A stretch of 64,000 nucleotides of DNA, from the NCBI GenBank assembly GCA_021202985.1, contig JAJQCA010000014.1:1-64000 (forward strand). The letters are read 5' to 3'. Under the pieces are notes generated by a model, which was not told where the DNA came from, searched no databases, and saw only the letters and a program-made list of their open reading frames with translations. The stretch is from Alistipes sp. (GTDB taxonomy: Bacteria > Bacteroidota > Bacteroidia > Bacteroidales > Rikenellaceae). The position numbers and the translations under genes were made by a program. Below, one piece after another: positions 54,066 through 63,751 of this stretch; position 1 is the stretch's first letter, and every line of letters starts with the position of its first letter.

Positions 54066-56906
54066 ATGAGATATACGGCTTTCAGAATCGTCCTTGCGGG
54101 GCTTTTACTATTTTGTTTCATCCATGTCCACGCCCAGACTCCCGGTAACACCGTTTCCGGCCGTATAACCGATACCAGGACCCGTGAGCCCGTAGGCGGG
54201 GCCGACATAGTGTTAGAAGGTACTTATTTGTGGGCCACTTCGGGACGGGACGGACGGTTCGAAATAGCGGGGGTGCCTGCCGGGGAGTACTCGCTACGCG
54301 TGTCGTTCCTGGGTTACTTGACCTCCGTCCTGCCGCTATCCGTGGGCGGCGACGTGGCCGCACTGGACATCCGGCTTACTGAAAACACCCTTAAAATAGA
54401 CGAGGTGGTCGTTACCGCCCGCACGAAGGAGAACGAACTCAACACCACCTGGACCATAGGCGGCGATGCGCTACGCCAGATGCAGGTCTCCAACATTTCC
54501 GATATTGCCGCACTGCTTCCCGGCGGAAAGACCCAGAACCCCGACCTCGCGTCGGATCGCGACCAGACGTTCGCACTTCGCGGCTCCGGCTCGGTGGACG
54601 ACAACCTGCGGTTCGCCACCGCGGTAGAAATCGACGGGGTCCGTCTCGGCAACAATGCGTCTTTCGGCGCCCTGGGCGGGGTCGACACCCGGAATATAGC
54701 GGTGGACAATATCGACCATGTCGAGATAATCACCGGCGTACCCTCGGTGGAATACGGCGATTTCAACAGCGGTATCGTCCGTATCCACACGCGCAAGGGC
54801 CACACGCCGTGGAGCGCGCAGGCTTCGGTCAATCCCCGCACACAGCAGGCCTCCGTTTCGAAGGGGTTCGACCTGGGCGAAAACAGAGGAACGCTCAACA
54901 TAAACGGCGAATGGACAAAAGCCACGCAGAAGCTCAGCTCGCCTTACACATCCTATACCCGCCGGGGCTTCTCGGCGGCTTACAGCAATACCTTCCGCGG
55001 AAACCTGCGTTTCGAAGCCGGGGTGACCGGCAACGTGGGCGGAATGAATTCCAAAGACGACCCGGACGCTTACACCGGGGAGTATACAAAAGTTAGGGAC
55101 AACGTGTTCCGCGCCAACGGCTCCCTTACATGGCTGCTCAACAAACCGTGGGTCACCAACCTGAAGCTGGACGCGGCCGTAAATTTAAACGACAACCGTT
55201 CAAAAGCCCACCTGTATTACTCCTACGCGTCCGAACAACCGGCGGTCCACGCAGTGGAGGAAGGATATTTCCTTGCGGACAAACTTCCACTCGAATACTT
55301 CGCCGACCGCATCGTCGACTCGAAGGAGCTGGATTACTCGGCATCGCTGAAATACGAGCTGAACATTACCCGGGGACAGGTCCGTAACCGGATAAAGGCA
55401 GGCGTGCAGTGGAAGGCCAACGGGAATGCGGGCGACGGGGAGTATTACCTCGACCCGGCCCTTGCCCCGAACGGTTACCGTCCGCGGCCGTACAGTGAGT
55501 ACCCGTATATGCACAACCTCGCGGTCTATGCCGAGGACAACGTATCTTTCCCGGTGGGGCGGACCACCGTGGAAGTGATGGCAGGCATAAGGATGGAGAA
55601 CCTGTTTATAGACGGATCGCAGTACGACCGCCTTTACAGTTTCTCGCCGAGGTTCAACGCACGCTGGCACCTGAACGATTGGATAACCGTTCGGGGCGGC
55701 TGGGGTGTGACGGAGAAACTGCCGTCGTTCCACGTGCTCTACCCCGACCGGCAGTACCGTGACATACAGACCTTCGGTATCTCCTACGGCGAGGAAACGT
55801 CGTACGTTTATTACACCCAGCCCTACATGCTCGAGCACAACGCCGGGCTGAAATGGCAGCGTAACCACAACAGCGAGCTTGCCGCGGATGTAAACGTGGC
55901 CGGGTTCCGGATCTCGCTCGCCGGCTATATTAACCGCACCAAACTTCCCTATAAATACTCGACCACCTATACGCCCTACTCTTACAATATCCAGCAGTTA
56001 CCGTCCGGTTACAGGGTCCCTCCAAACCCGGAGATAAGGGTCGACAGCCAGACCGGACAGGTATACCTGCGCGGCGATGGGCAGAACGCCTGGACCCCGA
56101 TGGAGACCAACGTCGTAGACCGGACCTTTGTCCGCAACACCTATTCGGACAACGGCCCCGACATGGTCCGAAAAGGCGTAGAGCTGGTGGTCGACTTCCC
56201 GCAGGTGGAGGCTATCCGCACCCGGTTCCGTGTGGATGCGGCATACGGCTATACCCGCTACCTCGATAACTCCCTCTCGTGGTACTACCGTGAAGGCTGG
56301 TCCCACACCTCGTTGCCGAACCGCTCGTACGAATATGTGGGTATATACGCCGGGGGTTCGGGCACCTCGGTATTCAACGGCCAGCGGACACACTCCATGG
56401 ATGCGAACGTGACTGCCGTTACACACATTCCCCGCGCCCGGATAGTCATCTCATGCCGGCTGGAAATGTCGCTGCTCAAACGGTCTCAGAAACTCTCGCG
56501 GTACAACGGGCAGGAGTACGCATTCAACGTCGGCGAATCATCCGACACACCAACGGGCGGAAGCATCTACGACGGGAATTCCTACACGGCCATCTGGCCC
56601 GTAGCATACGTGGACCTGGACGGGAATATCCACCCGTTCACCTCCGCGGAAGCCGCCGATGCGCGGTTCGCCAACCTTTTGGTCAAATCGGGCAACGCCT
56701 ACACCTTCGCCAAAGACGGTTATAACGCATACTATTATGCAAACCTAAGCGTTACGAAGGAGATAGGCGACCATGTGTCGCTCTCGTTCTTCGCCAATAA
56801 CTTCACCAATTCCCGTAAACATGTCACATCCAAGGCCACCGGGATAGGTACCACGACCTTCTATCCCAAGTTCTATTACGGCCTTACGTGCCGGATAAAA
56901 ATTTAA
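54066..56906 (+). CDS. TonB-dependent receptor with carboxypeptidase-like N-terminal domain
   Basis: Outer-membrane active transporter; the substrate is not readable. The track ORF starts at 53883, but the promoter lies inside that part; ATG at 54066 gives a signal peptide (MRYTAFRIVLAGLLLFCFIHVHAQ) and 946 aa. The regulatory domain (GNTVSGRITDTRTREPVGGADIVLEGT...SFLGY) is followed by the plug region (IDEVVVTARTKENE, AALLPGGKT, VEIDGVRLGN, VEIITGVPSVEYGDFNSGIVRI) and a barrel ending in FYPKFYYGLTCRIKI. It lacks the SusC-specific signature and a SusD partner, so it is more like receptors for peptides, metals or cofactors. Three lipoprotein or barrel genes follow in the same operon. Confidence 0.9.
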   Translation: MRYTAFRIVLAGLLLFCFIHVHAQTPGNTVSGRITDTRTREPVGGADIVLEGTYLWATSGRDGRFEIAGVPAGEYSLRVSFLGYLTSVLPLSVGGDVAALDIRLTENTLKIDEVVVTARTKENELNTTWTIGGDALRQMQVSNISDIAALLPGGKTQNPDLASDRDQTFALRGSGSVDDNLRFATAVEIDGVRLGNNASFGALGGVDTRNIAVDNIDHVEIITGVPSVEYGDFNSGIVRIHTRKGHTPWSAQASVNPRTQQASVSKGFDLGENRGTLNINGEWTKATQKLSSPYTSYTRRGFSAAYSNTFRGNLRFEAGVTGNVGGMNSKDDPDAYTGEYTKVRDNVFRANGSLTWLLNKPWVTNLKLDAAVNLNDNRSKAHLYYSYASEQPAVHAVEEGYFLADKLPLEYFADRIVDSKELDYSASLKYELNITRGQVRNRIKAGVQWKANGNAGDGEYYLDPALAPNGYRPRPYSEYPYMHNLAVYAEDNVSFPVGRTTVEVMAGIRMENLFIDGSQYDRLYSFSPRFNARWHLNDWITVRGGWGVTEKLPSFHVLYPDRQYRDIQTFGISYGEETSYVYYTQPYMLEHNAGLKWQRNHNSELAADVNVAGFRISLAGYINRTKLPYKYSTTYTPYSYNIQQLPSGYRVPPNPEIRVDSQTGQVYLRGDGQNAWTPMETNVVDRTFVRNTYSDNGPDMVRKGVELVVDFPQVEAIRTRFRVDAAYGYTRYLDNSLSWYYREGWSHTSLPNRSYEYVGIYAGGSGTSVFNGQRTHSMDANVTAVTHIPRARIVISCRLEMSLLKRSQKLSRYNGQEYAFNVGESSDTPTGGSIYDGNSYTAIWPVAYVDLDGNIHPFTSAEAADARFANLLVKSGNAYTFAKDGYNAYYYANLSVTKEIGDHVSLSFFANNFTNSRKHVTSKATGIGTTTFYPKFYYGLTCRIKI

Positions 56907-56909
56907 GGT

Positions 56910-58133
56910 ATGAAACGTTTGTTTTACATATTCCTGTTGCCGCTTGCATTCGCCTGCTCCGACAACGACGGCGGAAACCCCTACGACGGACGGCTGCATA
57001 CGCTTGCGGTGAATACCGTCTACCCGGAAGGATTCGAGGAGTTCCGCCGCGCGGGGGTAACGGTCCGTATCGAGGATATAGACCGCGGCAACACTTACAC
57101 CGCCGTTACGGACGCCCAGGGCAGGGTGGAATTTTCCGTTACCAACGGTATATACCGGGTGCTTATGAGCGACCGCATCGAGGAGCATATCTTCAACGGC
57201 ACGGCCGACCGCATCAAGCTCGTGGATGAAGATATGGACCTGAGCCTGTCGTTGCTATACTCCAAAACGGGAACGGTAATTATTAAGGAGGTATACAACG
57301 GGGGATGCACCAAGTACCCTCTTGAGGGAACTTACCAGTCGGACAAATACATGATTCTGCATAACAACAACTCCCGGACGGAATACCTCGACGGCATCTG
57401 CATCGGGACTCTCGACCCGTACAACTCGCAGGCCACAAATGTGTGGGTAACGCAGGACGCGGTGACCGGGGAGACCGTTTACCCCGACTTCGCCCCCATA
57501 GCGCAATGTGTCTGGCAGTTCCCCGGCGACGGCACCGCCTTTCCGCTCGAACCGGGTGAGGATGCCGTGGTGGTCATCTGCGGCGCCATCGACCATACTT
57601 CGCAATACCCGCTTTCGGTAAACCTTAACAAGGAGGGTTATTTCGTCTGCTATAATAACGTCTACTTCCCTAATACACTATACCATCCCGCACCCGGCGA
57701 CCGAATATCCACGGACCGTTACCTCGACGTAGTAATAAAGACCGGCCAGGCTAACGCCTACACATTCTCGGTCTATTCCCCTGCGGTAGTTATTTTCAGG
57801 GAGCAGTATACGACCATTCAGGAATTCATACTGGAAGAGGATAACCTGGCACAGAAACCCGGCAGCACGTCCGACCGGGTAGTTAAAATACCATACGACT
57901 GGATTATGGACGGGGTGGAAATTTTCTACGGCGGTTCGTCGAACAACCATAAGCGCCTATCCCCGTCAGTGGACGCCGGCTATGTGACCCACTCCGAACT
58001 CTATTCGGCGCGGACGCTCCACCGGTATGTGGACGAGGAGCTTTCGGCCGAGCGCGGTTACGAGGTACTGACCGACACCAACAACTCTTCGAACGATTTT
58101 TACGAACGGGAACGGCAATCGCTGAATGATTAA
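56910..58133 (+). CDS. DUF4876-type surface lipoprotein
   Basis: I recognise the DUF4876 type, a Bacteroidetes lipoprotein family found after TonB receptors; its function is unknown. The 407-aa protein has a lipobox (LLPLAFACSDND), a CNA/regulatory-like beta domain (RAGVTVRIEDIDRGNTYTAVTDAQGRVEF) and then the DUF4876 core (VIIKEVYNGGC, DKYMILHNNNSRTEYLDGICIGTLDP). It starts 3 bp after the receptor stop and overlaps the next gene by 8 bp, so translation is coupled. It may cover the receptor as a substrate-binding lid, but this is inference from position. Confidence 0.75.
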   Translation: MKRLFYIFLLPLAFACSDNDGGNPYDGRLHTLAVNTVYPEGFEEFRRAGVTVRIEDIDRGNTYTAVTDAQGRVEFSVTNGIYRVLMSDRIEEHIFNGTADRIKLVDEDMDLSLSLLYSKTGTVIIKEVYNGGCTKYPLEGTYQSDKYMILHNNNSRTEYLDGICIGTLDPYNSQATNVWVTQDAVTGETVYPDFAPIAQCVWQFPGDGTAFPLEPGEDAVVVICGAIDHTSQYPLSVNLNKEGYFVCYNNVYFPNTLYHPAPGDRISTDRYLDVVIKTGQANAYTFSVYSPAVVIFREQYTTIQEFILEEDNLAQKPGSTSDRVVKIPYDWIMDGVEIFYGGSSNNHKRLSPSVDAGYVTHSELYSARTLHRYVDEELSAERGYEVLTDTNNSSNDFYERERQSLND

Positions 58134-59634
58134 ATTTAGGGACATACTGGCCGCCTCACTGCTTCTGCTCCCGGTTACGGGAGCGTGGGGCCAGACCTAT
58201 GACCAGGTGCGGAGACACAATCCCTGGAACGCGGGAGGCAACGCGGCCGGTATCCGTATGGACTCCGTGACGGTCTCGTTCGCAGAAATATACGGCCGGT
58301 ACGGAAGCGGCCGTCTGCGCGACACATACCAGCCCGGGGAGTGGTGGAGCGCCGGGGCCGTAGCGGCGACAACCGTGGATACCGAAAAGTACACCATGGC
58401 CGGGTCCTTCTCTTTCGACCACACCTCGGGAAAAAACATGTCCGGGTCGATGTTTATCCGGCCCGGGTTCTACCCGGTGGACGTACTGGAGTTTACCCCG
58501 GGCCGCAAGGACCTGCAGACATACGCCTTCACCGGCGGCGCCTCCGTGGATATCGCCGCGAACTGGCGGGCCGGCGGGTCCATAGACTTCTCTTCGGCCA
58601 ACTACTCCAAACGCAAAGACCTGCGCCATACCAATTACCGTCTGGATATGGGAGTTTCGCCGGCCATTATGTATCATAACGGCGGTTTTGCCCTGGGGAT
58701 GGCTTACCTTTACCGGAAGAACACCGAGAGCATAGACGCGGAAGAGATAGGGACTTCGGCCGGCACCTACTACGCCTTTCTCGACAAGGGGTTGATGTAC
58801 GGCGCCTACGAGTCATGGTCCGGCAGCGGCATACACCTCAGCGAATCGGGAATCGACGGCTTCCCTGTCAAGGAGACAATCCACGGAGGGTCGGTACAGG
58901 CACAATGGGGCGGCCTGTATGCCGACATAGAATACCGTTACAGCAAGGGTTCCGTAGGGGAGAAAGAGACTGTATGGTTCCGGTTCCCCGGTCACCGGGT
59001 AAGTTCCCGTATCGCCTACCGTTTCGGCGTCGGGAGGGCTTCGCATTTCCTGCGCCTCCAGTTCGACTGGGCAAAACAGGTTAATAACGAGAGCGTATTG
59101 GGGAGGGAGACCGAGAACGGAATAACAATCACCCACGTATACGGTTCGAACCGCATTTTCGACCGGACCGAACTCACGCTGGTTCCGGAATACGAGTACC
59201 ACACCCGCCGCCACACCGTTATCGCCGGTGCGTGGCTGGCCTCGTCGGAGCGCTTATCCACCCTTATGTACCCTTACGTAGAATCTCAGGATATGAAACG
59301 TTACGGAGCGTATAGCCGCGGGGAGCTGCGGACCGGGTGTATTGAGTTAAAAGCCGGGCTGTCCTTCTCCTCGGGAAGTTTCACCGACAAGAGCCGGGCG
59401 GTGGGCACGGAGGTGGAGCCGGGCGAAGCTCCCTACCACCTCACCGACTACTATAACCGGCAGAACGAGTACCTTACCGCTTCTCGTATAGGAGCGGAAG
59501 CGGCCGTAAGGTGGAATATACGATACGGCATCTATTCGGAGATAGGTGCGGACTGGACACACGGTTTCAATATCAAATACCTCGAGGGTACGGACCGGTG
59601 GTCGGGTACTTTCAAACTGGGTTACAACTTCTAA
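58126..59634 (+). CDS. DUF6850-type outer-membrane beta-barrel protein
   Basis: The 502-aa protein has a signal peptide (MIKFRDILAASLLLLPVTGAWGQ) followed by many alternating aromatic/polar strands (SMFIRPGFYPVDVLEF, GLYADIEYRYSKGS, FLRLQFDWAKQVN) and a C-terminal FKLGYNF, as expected for an outer-membrane barrel. This type (DUF6850) commonly follows a DUF4876 gene. The start codon overlaps the upstream stop (ATGATTAA). The barrel could form an export or uptake pore with the lipoproteins of the operon. Barrel nature is likely; the role is unknown. Confidence 0.72.
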   Translation: MIKFRDILAASLLLLPVTGAWGQTYDQVRRHNPWNAGGNAAGIRMDSVTVSFAEIYGRYGSGRLRDTYQPGEWWSAGAVAATTVDTEKYTMAGSFSFDHTSGKNMSGSMFIRPGFYPVDVLEFTPGRKDLQTYAFTGGASVDIAANWRAGGSIDFSSANYSKRKDLRHTNYRLDMGVSPAIMYHNGGFALGMAYLYRKNTESIDAEEIGTSAGTYYAFLDKGLMYGAYESWSGSGIHLSESGIDGFPVKETIHGGSVQAQWGGLYADIEYRYSKGSVGEKETVWFRFPGHRVSSRIAYRFGVGRASHFLRLQFDWAKQVNNESVLGRETENGITITHVYGSNRIFDRTELTLVPEYEYHTRRHTVIAGAWLASSERLSTLMYPYVESQDMKRYGAYSRGELRTGCIELKAGLSFSSGSFTDKSRAVGTEVEPGEAPYHLTDYYNRQNEYLTASRIGAEAAVRWNIRYGIYSEIGADWTHGFNIKYLEGTDRWSGTFKLGYNF

Positions 59635-59650
59635 ACTAAATAATAACGAA

Positions 59651-61207
59651 ATGAAGAAAATCACCATTGTAATGCTTGCGGCGGCGTTCTGCCTCGTATC
59701 ATGCAGCGACGACGAGAAAGATGACAAAGGCGGCGGCAACGGCAACGAACCGGTCGGGGATATTGTCATCGACCCCCTGATTACGGGCAATACGGAATTC
59801 AGTTTCGCCACGGGCGACCAGATAGGCCTGACGGTTACTAAGGCCGACGGCACAGCGGTCGCTGCCAACGCCGCGGTATCTTATGCCGGCAACCTGTTCA
59901 CTACGGATATCGAATGGTACACCGACGACGCCTCCTCACAGGTTACCGCCTATTATCCCTACTCTGCGGCCGGAGCTCCCGCCACCGTTTCGGTAGCCAC
60001 CGACCAGAGGGACGGATACCTCGGTTCGGAATTTCTCGCGGCTTCCAAAGCGGGCGTTACGCCGACGGTAAACGCCGTTAGCATGACCTTCGAGTCTCTC
60101 CTGACTCGTGTTACGATAAACGTGGATAACCAGTCCGCTGCGGATATCTCCGCCGTGATACTTCGCGGCCTGGTACCCTATGCCGACGTCGACCTTGCGG
60201 CCCTGGAGATTACCGCCCGCACATCGGGACCAGCGGCGGACATCACCATGCACGAGGCTGAAGCGGGCGCAACTTACGTGGCAATGGTTATCCCGCAGGA
60301 GGTTGCGTTTACCATCGTTGTGAAAACGGCCGACGGTATAGAGCTTACCGAAAAAATTAACGCCGCAACTCTGGAACAGGGCGGTGTGTACGGTGTACAG
60401 GTTGAAGTCCGGGACGACAGGATACATGCCATCGATTACGAAGATTTCGGCGACTCGTTCCGCTACGAAGGCGAGATATACAAGACCGTAAACCTGGCCA
60501 ACGGTTCTAGGTGGATGGCTCAATCCCTTCGTTATGTACCGGAAGGTTACACCGTTTCCGAGGACCCCACGGCGGAGAGCCATATATGGTATCCTTACAG
60601 CACCGACGGCACCGATACCACACCGCTTACCTCGGATTCAGACGTGGAAGAGAGAGGCTTTCTGTACGACATTTACGCCGCTTTCGGTGGTATCGAAATT
60701 ACGGAAGCCAACTGTTACGATTTTGAAGGCATTCGCGGTATCTGCCCCCCGGGATGGCATATACCCACGCGGGCGGAATACCTGGAGCTGGTAGACTCTT
60801 CTACAGCTGACGCTTTCGGAGGTGGATCCATCAAAAACCCGGATGCACTATTTTATGATTCCGGATTAGATTATAGCCCGGTAACTATTGCAAACGAGCA
60901 GGGGTTTAATACTACCTTCTCGGGAACACGGATGAAGGCAAATTACACCACAGCCGGTTCTTACCAGAAAACTGCCGCCACAGAAGCCAATTGTGAAATT
61001 GAGGAATGGGTAGGAGAACCGTCCATAAATTACCATATCACATCCACAGGTTATAAGCCTTCTTATAATAGCACCACAGGCGCGTTACAAAATATTCAGT
61101 TCTTCAGCCTTAACGCTAACTTCGCAAATTCATACCGGCAGGGCCGTTTGAATATTGTCTACGCCCATCATGAAATCGGGCAGCAATTACGCTGTATCCA
61201 GGACTAA
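59651..61207 (+). CDS. Fimbrillin-like/FISUMP-domain lipoprotein
   Basis: The track ORF begins at 59546 inside the previous gene; ATG at 59651 gives a lipobox (AAAFCLVSCSDDE) and 518 aa. The N-terminal half is a fimbrillin-family sandwich pair (FSFATGDQIGLTV, VTAYYPYSAAG, MTFESLLTRVTINVDN). The C-terminal half is a FISUMP module (YKTVNLANGSRWMAQSLRYVPEG, FLYDIYAAFGG, GICPPGWHIPTRAEYLEL). This architecture is common for Bacteroidetes surface proteins of unknown function. It closes the TonB-receptor operon, 16 bp after the barrel gene and just before a strong terminator. Confidence 0.82.
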   Translation: MKKITIVMLAAAFCLVSCSDDEKDDKGGGNGNEPVGDIVIDPLITGNTEFSFATGDQIGLTVTKADGTAVAANAAVSYAGNLFTTDIEWYTDDASSQVTAYYPYSAAGAPATVSVATDQRDGYLGSEFLAASKAGVTPTVNAVSMTFESLLTRVTINVDNQSAADISAVILRGLVPYADVDLAALEITARTSGPAADITMHEAEAGATYVAMVIPQEVAFTIVVKTADGIELTEKINAATLEQGGVYGVQVEVRDDRIHAIDYEDFGDSFRYEGEIYKTVNLANGSRWMAQSLRYVPEGYTVSEDPTAESHIWYPYSTDGTDTTPLTSDSDVEERGFLYDIYAAFGGIEITEANCYDFEGIRGICPPGWHIPTRAEYLELVDSSTADAFGGGSIKNPDALFYDSGLDYSPVTIANEQGFNTTFSGTRMKANYTTAGSYQKTAATEANCEIEEWVGEPSINYHITSTGYKPSYNSTTGALQNIQFFSLNANFANSYRQGRLNIVYAHHEIGQQLRCIQD

Positions 61208-61230
61208 TTCACGGTATAAGTTTATTATAA

Positions 61231-61272
61231 ATAAAAGTGACCCCGGCCTTCTGTGGCCGGGGTCACTTTTAT
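61231..61272. terminator. Bidirectional terminator between the TonB-receptor operon and the PepSY operon
   Basis: ATAAAAGTGACCCCGGCC and GGCCGGGGTCACTTTTAT form a perfect 18-bp stem with a 6-nt loop, with A and T runs at the ends of the arms. Confidence 0.92.
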
Positions 61273-61367
61273 TTTCTGGGTCCATTAAAATATTCTGTAT
61301 TCAAAAAATACCGCAATTATCGTAAAGACCTAACCACCTATACTAACCATTAGTATTAGCAGCCCTG

Positions 61368-61931
61368 TCACGAAAGCAGGATATACACCACCGGTATAAG
61401 CAGCCCGGCGATAAGGTACCATTTGCCGCGGCCGGCAAGCCCTTTTTTGCCGCGGACCATAAACAACCCCGACACCGCGAGGAAAAGCAGCGATACCGCG
61501 AACAGGTCCGCCATAACGCTCCATCCCCGCACCTTACTGTAATGGAGTTTGTTTATCCAGTAGACGAACGGGCGCTTGCGGTGGACTTCGTAGTCGAGCC
61601 TTCCGTCGGCGCTGTCGTAAACCCCTACCCCGCCGTCCAGCATCAGGCGGGAGTGCCTGTCGTCTATGGGCATAATGCGCCGCAGGGCCGGGAGGTCGCT
61701 CCCGGCACCGTTCCAAGCGGCGGCAAGCCCGTCACCGTTGAGCCCGGAGGGCAATTGCACGGTGTGGTTGGCGCTCCTGTAAGCCGGGTCCGACTCTCCC
61801 ATATGGTTGAGCAGGATACCCGAAATGCCGTAAACAAGACACAGGCCCACCACCACGTACCCCAGGTCGCGGTGGATTACCCGCAGCCAGCGCGTGGCCT
61901 TATTCTCCCAGGATTTCATATTCTTCGCCAT
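61368..61931 (-). CDS. PepSY-associated transmembrane protein
   Basis: This 187-aa inner-membrane protein has an N-terminal WLRVIHRDLGYVVVGLCLVYGISGILLNH helix, a short periplasmic PepSY-like part (MPIDDRHSRLMLDGGVGVYDSADGRLDYE) and two more helices (FAVSLLFLAVSGLFMVRG, YLIAGLLIPVVYILLS). PepSY-TM proteins often take part in reduction or uptake of iron/haem or other metals across the inner membrane; that role is inferred here. It is the last gene of a minus-strand operon and overlaps the upstream lipoprotein gene by 20-32 bp depending on the start. Confidence 0.8.
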   Translation of the reverse strand: MAKNMKSWENKATRWLRVIHRDLGYVVVGLCLVYGISGILLNHMGESDPAYRSANHTVQLPSGLNGDGLAAAWNGAGSDLPALRRIMPIDDRHSRLMLDGGVGVYDSADGRLDYEVHRKRPFVYWINKLHYSKVRGWSVMADLFAVSLLFLAVSGLFMVRGKKGLAGRGKWYLIAGLLIPVVYILLS

Positions 61932-62451
61932 CCATGTAATATATGGCGTAGTAGTCCTTCCCGTTCTCCTGCATCCACTGCTTCATTCCCTCTATGTTGG
62001 CGATTTCCGCCTGACAGGTTTCGGCCGAACCGTCCTCGGCAAGAGCCTTCTCGCTGAGGTCTTTCTCGAGCTGGTCGAGGTATTCCTCGCTCAGACGGCG
62101 TTCCTGGAGCTTGCCCGTAATTGCCAGCTCCGAACCGACCAGTTCACGGTTGAACCCCCCTATATTGCCTTTAGCCTCCACGCGGAACGAAAGATTCTGG
62201 TCCTCGCCCACGACAAAACACCTCTTACCCGAGTGTTTGCAGGTGTGGGTAACGTAACCGCGCACGGTAATGTCCTGCCCCACGAGGTCCCCGGCGACGG
62301 GCATCAGGTCGTCGATGGTGTAAACCGTACCGGCAGCCGGGGCCAGTTCCGTGGCAGGACCGTCGGCGGCACTGTTGTTCGAATTCCTTGCGTTCCCTCC
62401 GCACGAGGCGAGCAGTGCGGCCACGGCGGCGAATAAAAGTAATTTTTTCAT
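61900..62451 (-). CDS. OB-fold-like periplasmic lipoprotein
   Basis: The track start at 62553 is too early; ATG at 62451 gives a lipobox (FAAVAALLASCGGN) and 183 aa. The body (YTIDDLMPVAGDLVGQDITVRGYVTHTCKHSGKRCFVVGEDQNLSFRVEAKGNIGGF...GSELAITGKLQERRL) looks like a small OB-type barrel with a C-x6-C pair, followed by a helical tail. Function unknown. It lies between DUF4857 and the PepSY-type gene, with a 13-bp gap before and an overlap after, so it belongs to the same unit and may carry a metal or electron for it. Confidence 0.65.
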   Translation of the reverse strand: MKKLLLFAAVAALLASCGGNARNSNNSAADGPATELAPAAGTVYTIDDLMPVAGDLVGQDITVRGYVTHTCKHSGKRCFVVGEDQNLSFRVEAKGNIGGFNRELVGSELAITGKLQERRLSEEYLDQLEKDLSEKALAEDGSAETCQAEIANIEGMKQWMQENGKDYYAIYYMDGEEYEILGE

Positions 62452-62464
62452 GGCATTATATATT

Positions 62465-63739
62465 TTAATCGTTTGTTTCTTTCTTATCCGGTGCCGGTAT
62501 GCGGCCAATTCCGCGGTATCCGGGCAATACCGCCACGGCAAGCAGCCCTGCAAGGCCGGTCAAAAGTACGTAGACGGTGAGCGCTATCCTCTTGCGGCAG
62601 CAGCCGGCCGCGGTAAACCACAGAACCAGCGCGGCGAGAATGTTGGCGACGAGGGCCATAGGGCCGGTAAAGTTGAGCCGGGGAGAGATGTAAGCCGAAT
62701 TCCGGTGTTCCAACGTAATGTATGCGGGGAACAGTATCGCCGAAGCTCTATCCCACGCGTTTGGCCGCCGGGCGATGGAATGGGTATCGACCCGCCCGAG
62801 CGTAAGGTTGTCCAGAGCGTAGTACCGGCACCCTTTTGCACCGGTTACGGTCACGGTCCAGTAGAGCAGGTTGGCCATAATGCTCACCTGCTCCGTGTAG
62901 GGGTCTATCGGGTCCATATCCAGCCGGACGGTCTCGTAACCGCCCTGCAAATCGCTCTCGATAATATATACGTTGCCGCCTTTGTCGAAAAGGAAGCCGT
63001 AAAACCGCTTATTGGCCACTTCGTACATCGAGAACCAGAGTATGTCTACCGTTTCTCCTAACCCGGTGTCGCGTACATAGGGGCGGCCGTTAACCATTTT
63101 GATGTGGTATAACCGGCCGGCGGCATCGAGGCTGAAATAGCCCTCGTCATAAGCCTTACGGGGCGACGGATTACCGGACGCCCACCGGGCGGGAAACGTA
63201 AACCCGGACTTGTCGAACGCCTGCCGGAACCGGTCGCTTTTTTCCCGGTCCACCGAGTTGCTTTCCGCGTCGATAAACTCCACCCCGGCTCCCAGCCGCA
63301 TCACGTCGGGCGGAATTTCCAGCCCCAGCCGTTTGGGCATAGACTCGAAAAGGATGTACAAACCCGGTTCGGGCTGCGAGAGACTGCGGGGATTGTACCT
63401 GAAAACGAACGAGGTGGACCTAAGCAACTGCGGCGTCACTTCGTACCCGCCTATGCTGTCCGGCAGGCGACCGTCGGTCATCAACTGGCGGTAATTAAGC
63501 AGGGGCATCAGCGAATCGAACTGCGCAGCTGTATATTTGTTACCGTCCATATCGGTGAGCGGGGTCTGCTTGTCGCCGTAATCGATCAGCCCGAACTGGC
63601 TGAGCACCGAGCTGTAATAAACCACCGGATACCTGTCTGGTGAATAGGTAGCCTTGTGCACCAGAGCGGGCAGCGCCCAGAGGGCGGCGAAAGTCGTACA
63701 GGCGAGTATGAGGGCGTATATCGTATTTTGTCGTTTCAT
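62465..63739 (-). CDS. DUF4857-type inner-membrane protein
   Basis: I recognise the DUF4857 type, Bacteroidetes proteins found beside ABC-type membrane genes; no function is known. The 424-aa chain has an N-terminal helix (TIYALILACTTFAALWALPAL), a large periplasmic domain (VVYYSSVLSQFGLIDYGDKQTPLTDMDGN...FNYRQLMTDGRLPDSI region) and C-terminal helices (LVANILAALVLWFTAAGCC, VYVLLTGLAGLLAVAVLPGY). It is 13 bp from the lipoprotein gene and 12 bp from the partial gene at the window edge, so all four minus-strand genes form one operon. Confidence 0.7.
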   Translation of the reverse strand: MKRQNTIYALILACTTFAALWALPALVHKATYSPDRYPVVYYSSVLSQFGLIDYGDKQTPLTDMDGNKYTAAQFDSLMPLLNYRQLMTDGRLPDSIGGYEVTPQLLRSTSFVFRYNPRSLSQPEPGLYILFESMPKRLGLEIPPDVMRLGAGVEFIDAESNSVDREKSDRFRQAFDKSGFTFPARWASGNPSPRKAYDEGYFSLDAAGRLYHIKMVNGRPYVRDTGLGETVDILWFSMYEVANKRFYGFLFDKGGNVYIIESDLQGGYETVRLDMDPIDPYTEQVSIMANLLYWTVTVTGAKGCRYYALDNLTLGRVDTHSIARRPNAWDRASAILFPAYITLEHRNSAYISPRLNFTGPMALVANILAALVLWFTAAGCCRKRIALTVYVLLTGLAGLLAVAVLPGYRGIGRIPAPDKKETND

Positions 63740-63751
63740 GTTCGCTAATTA

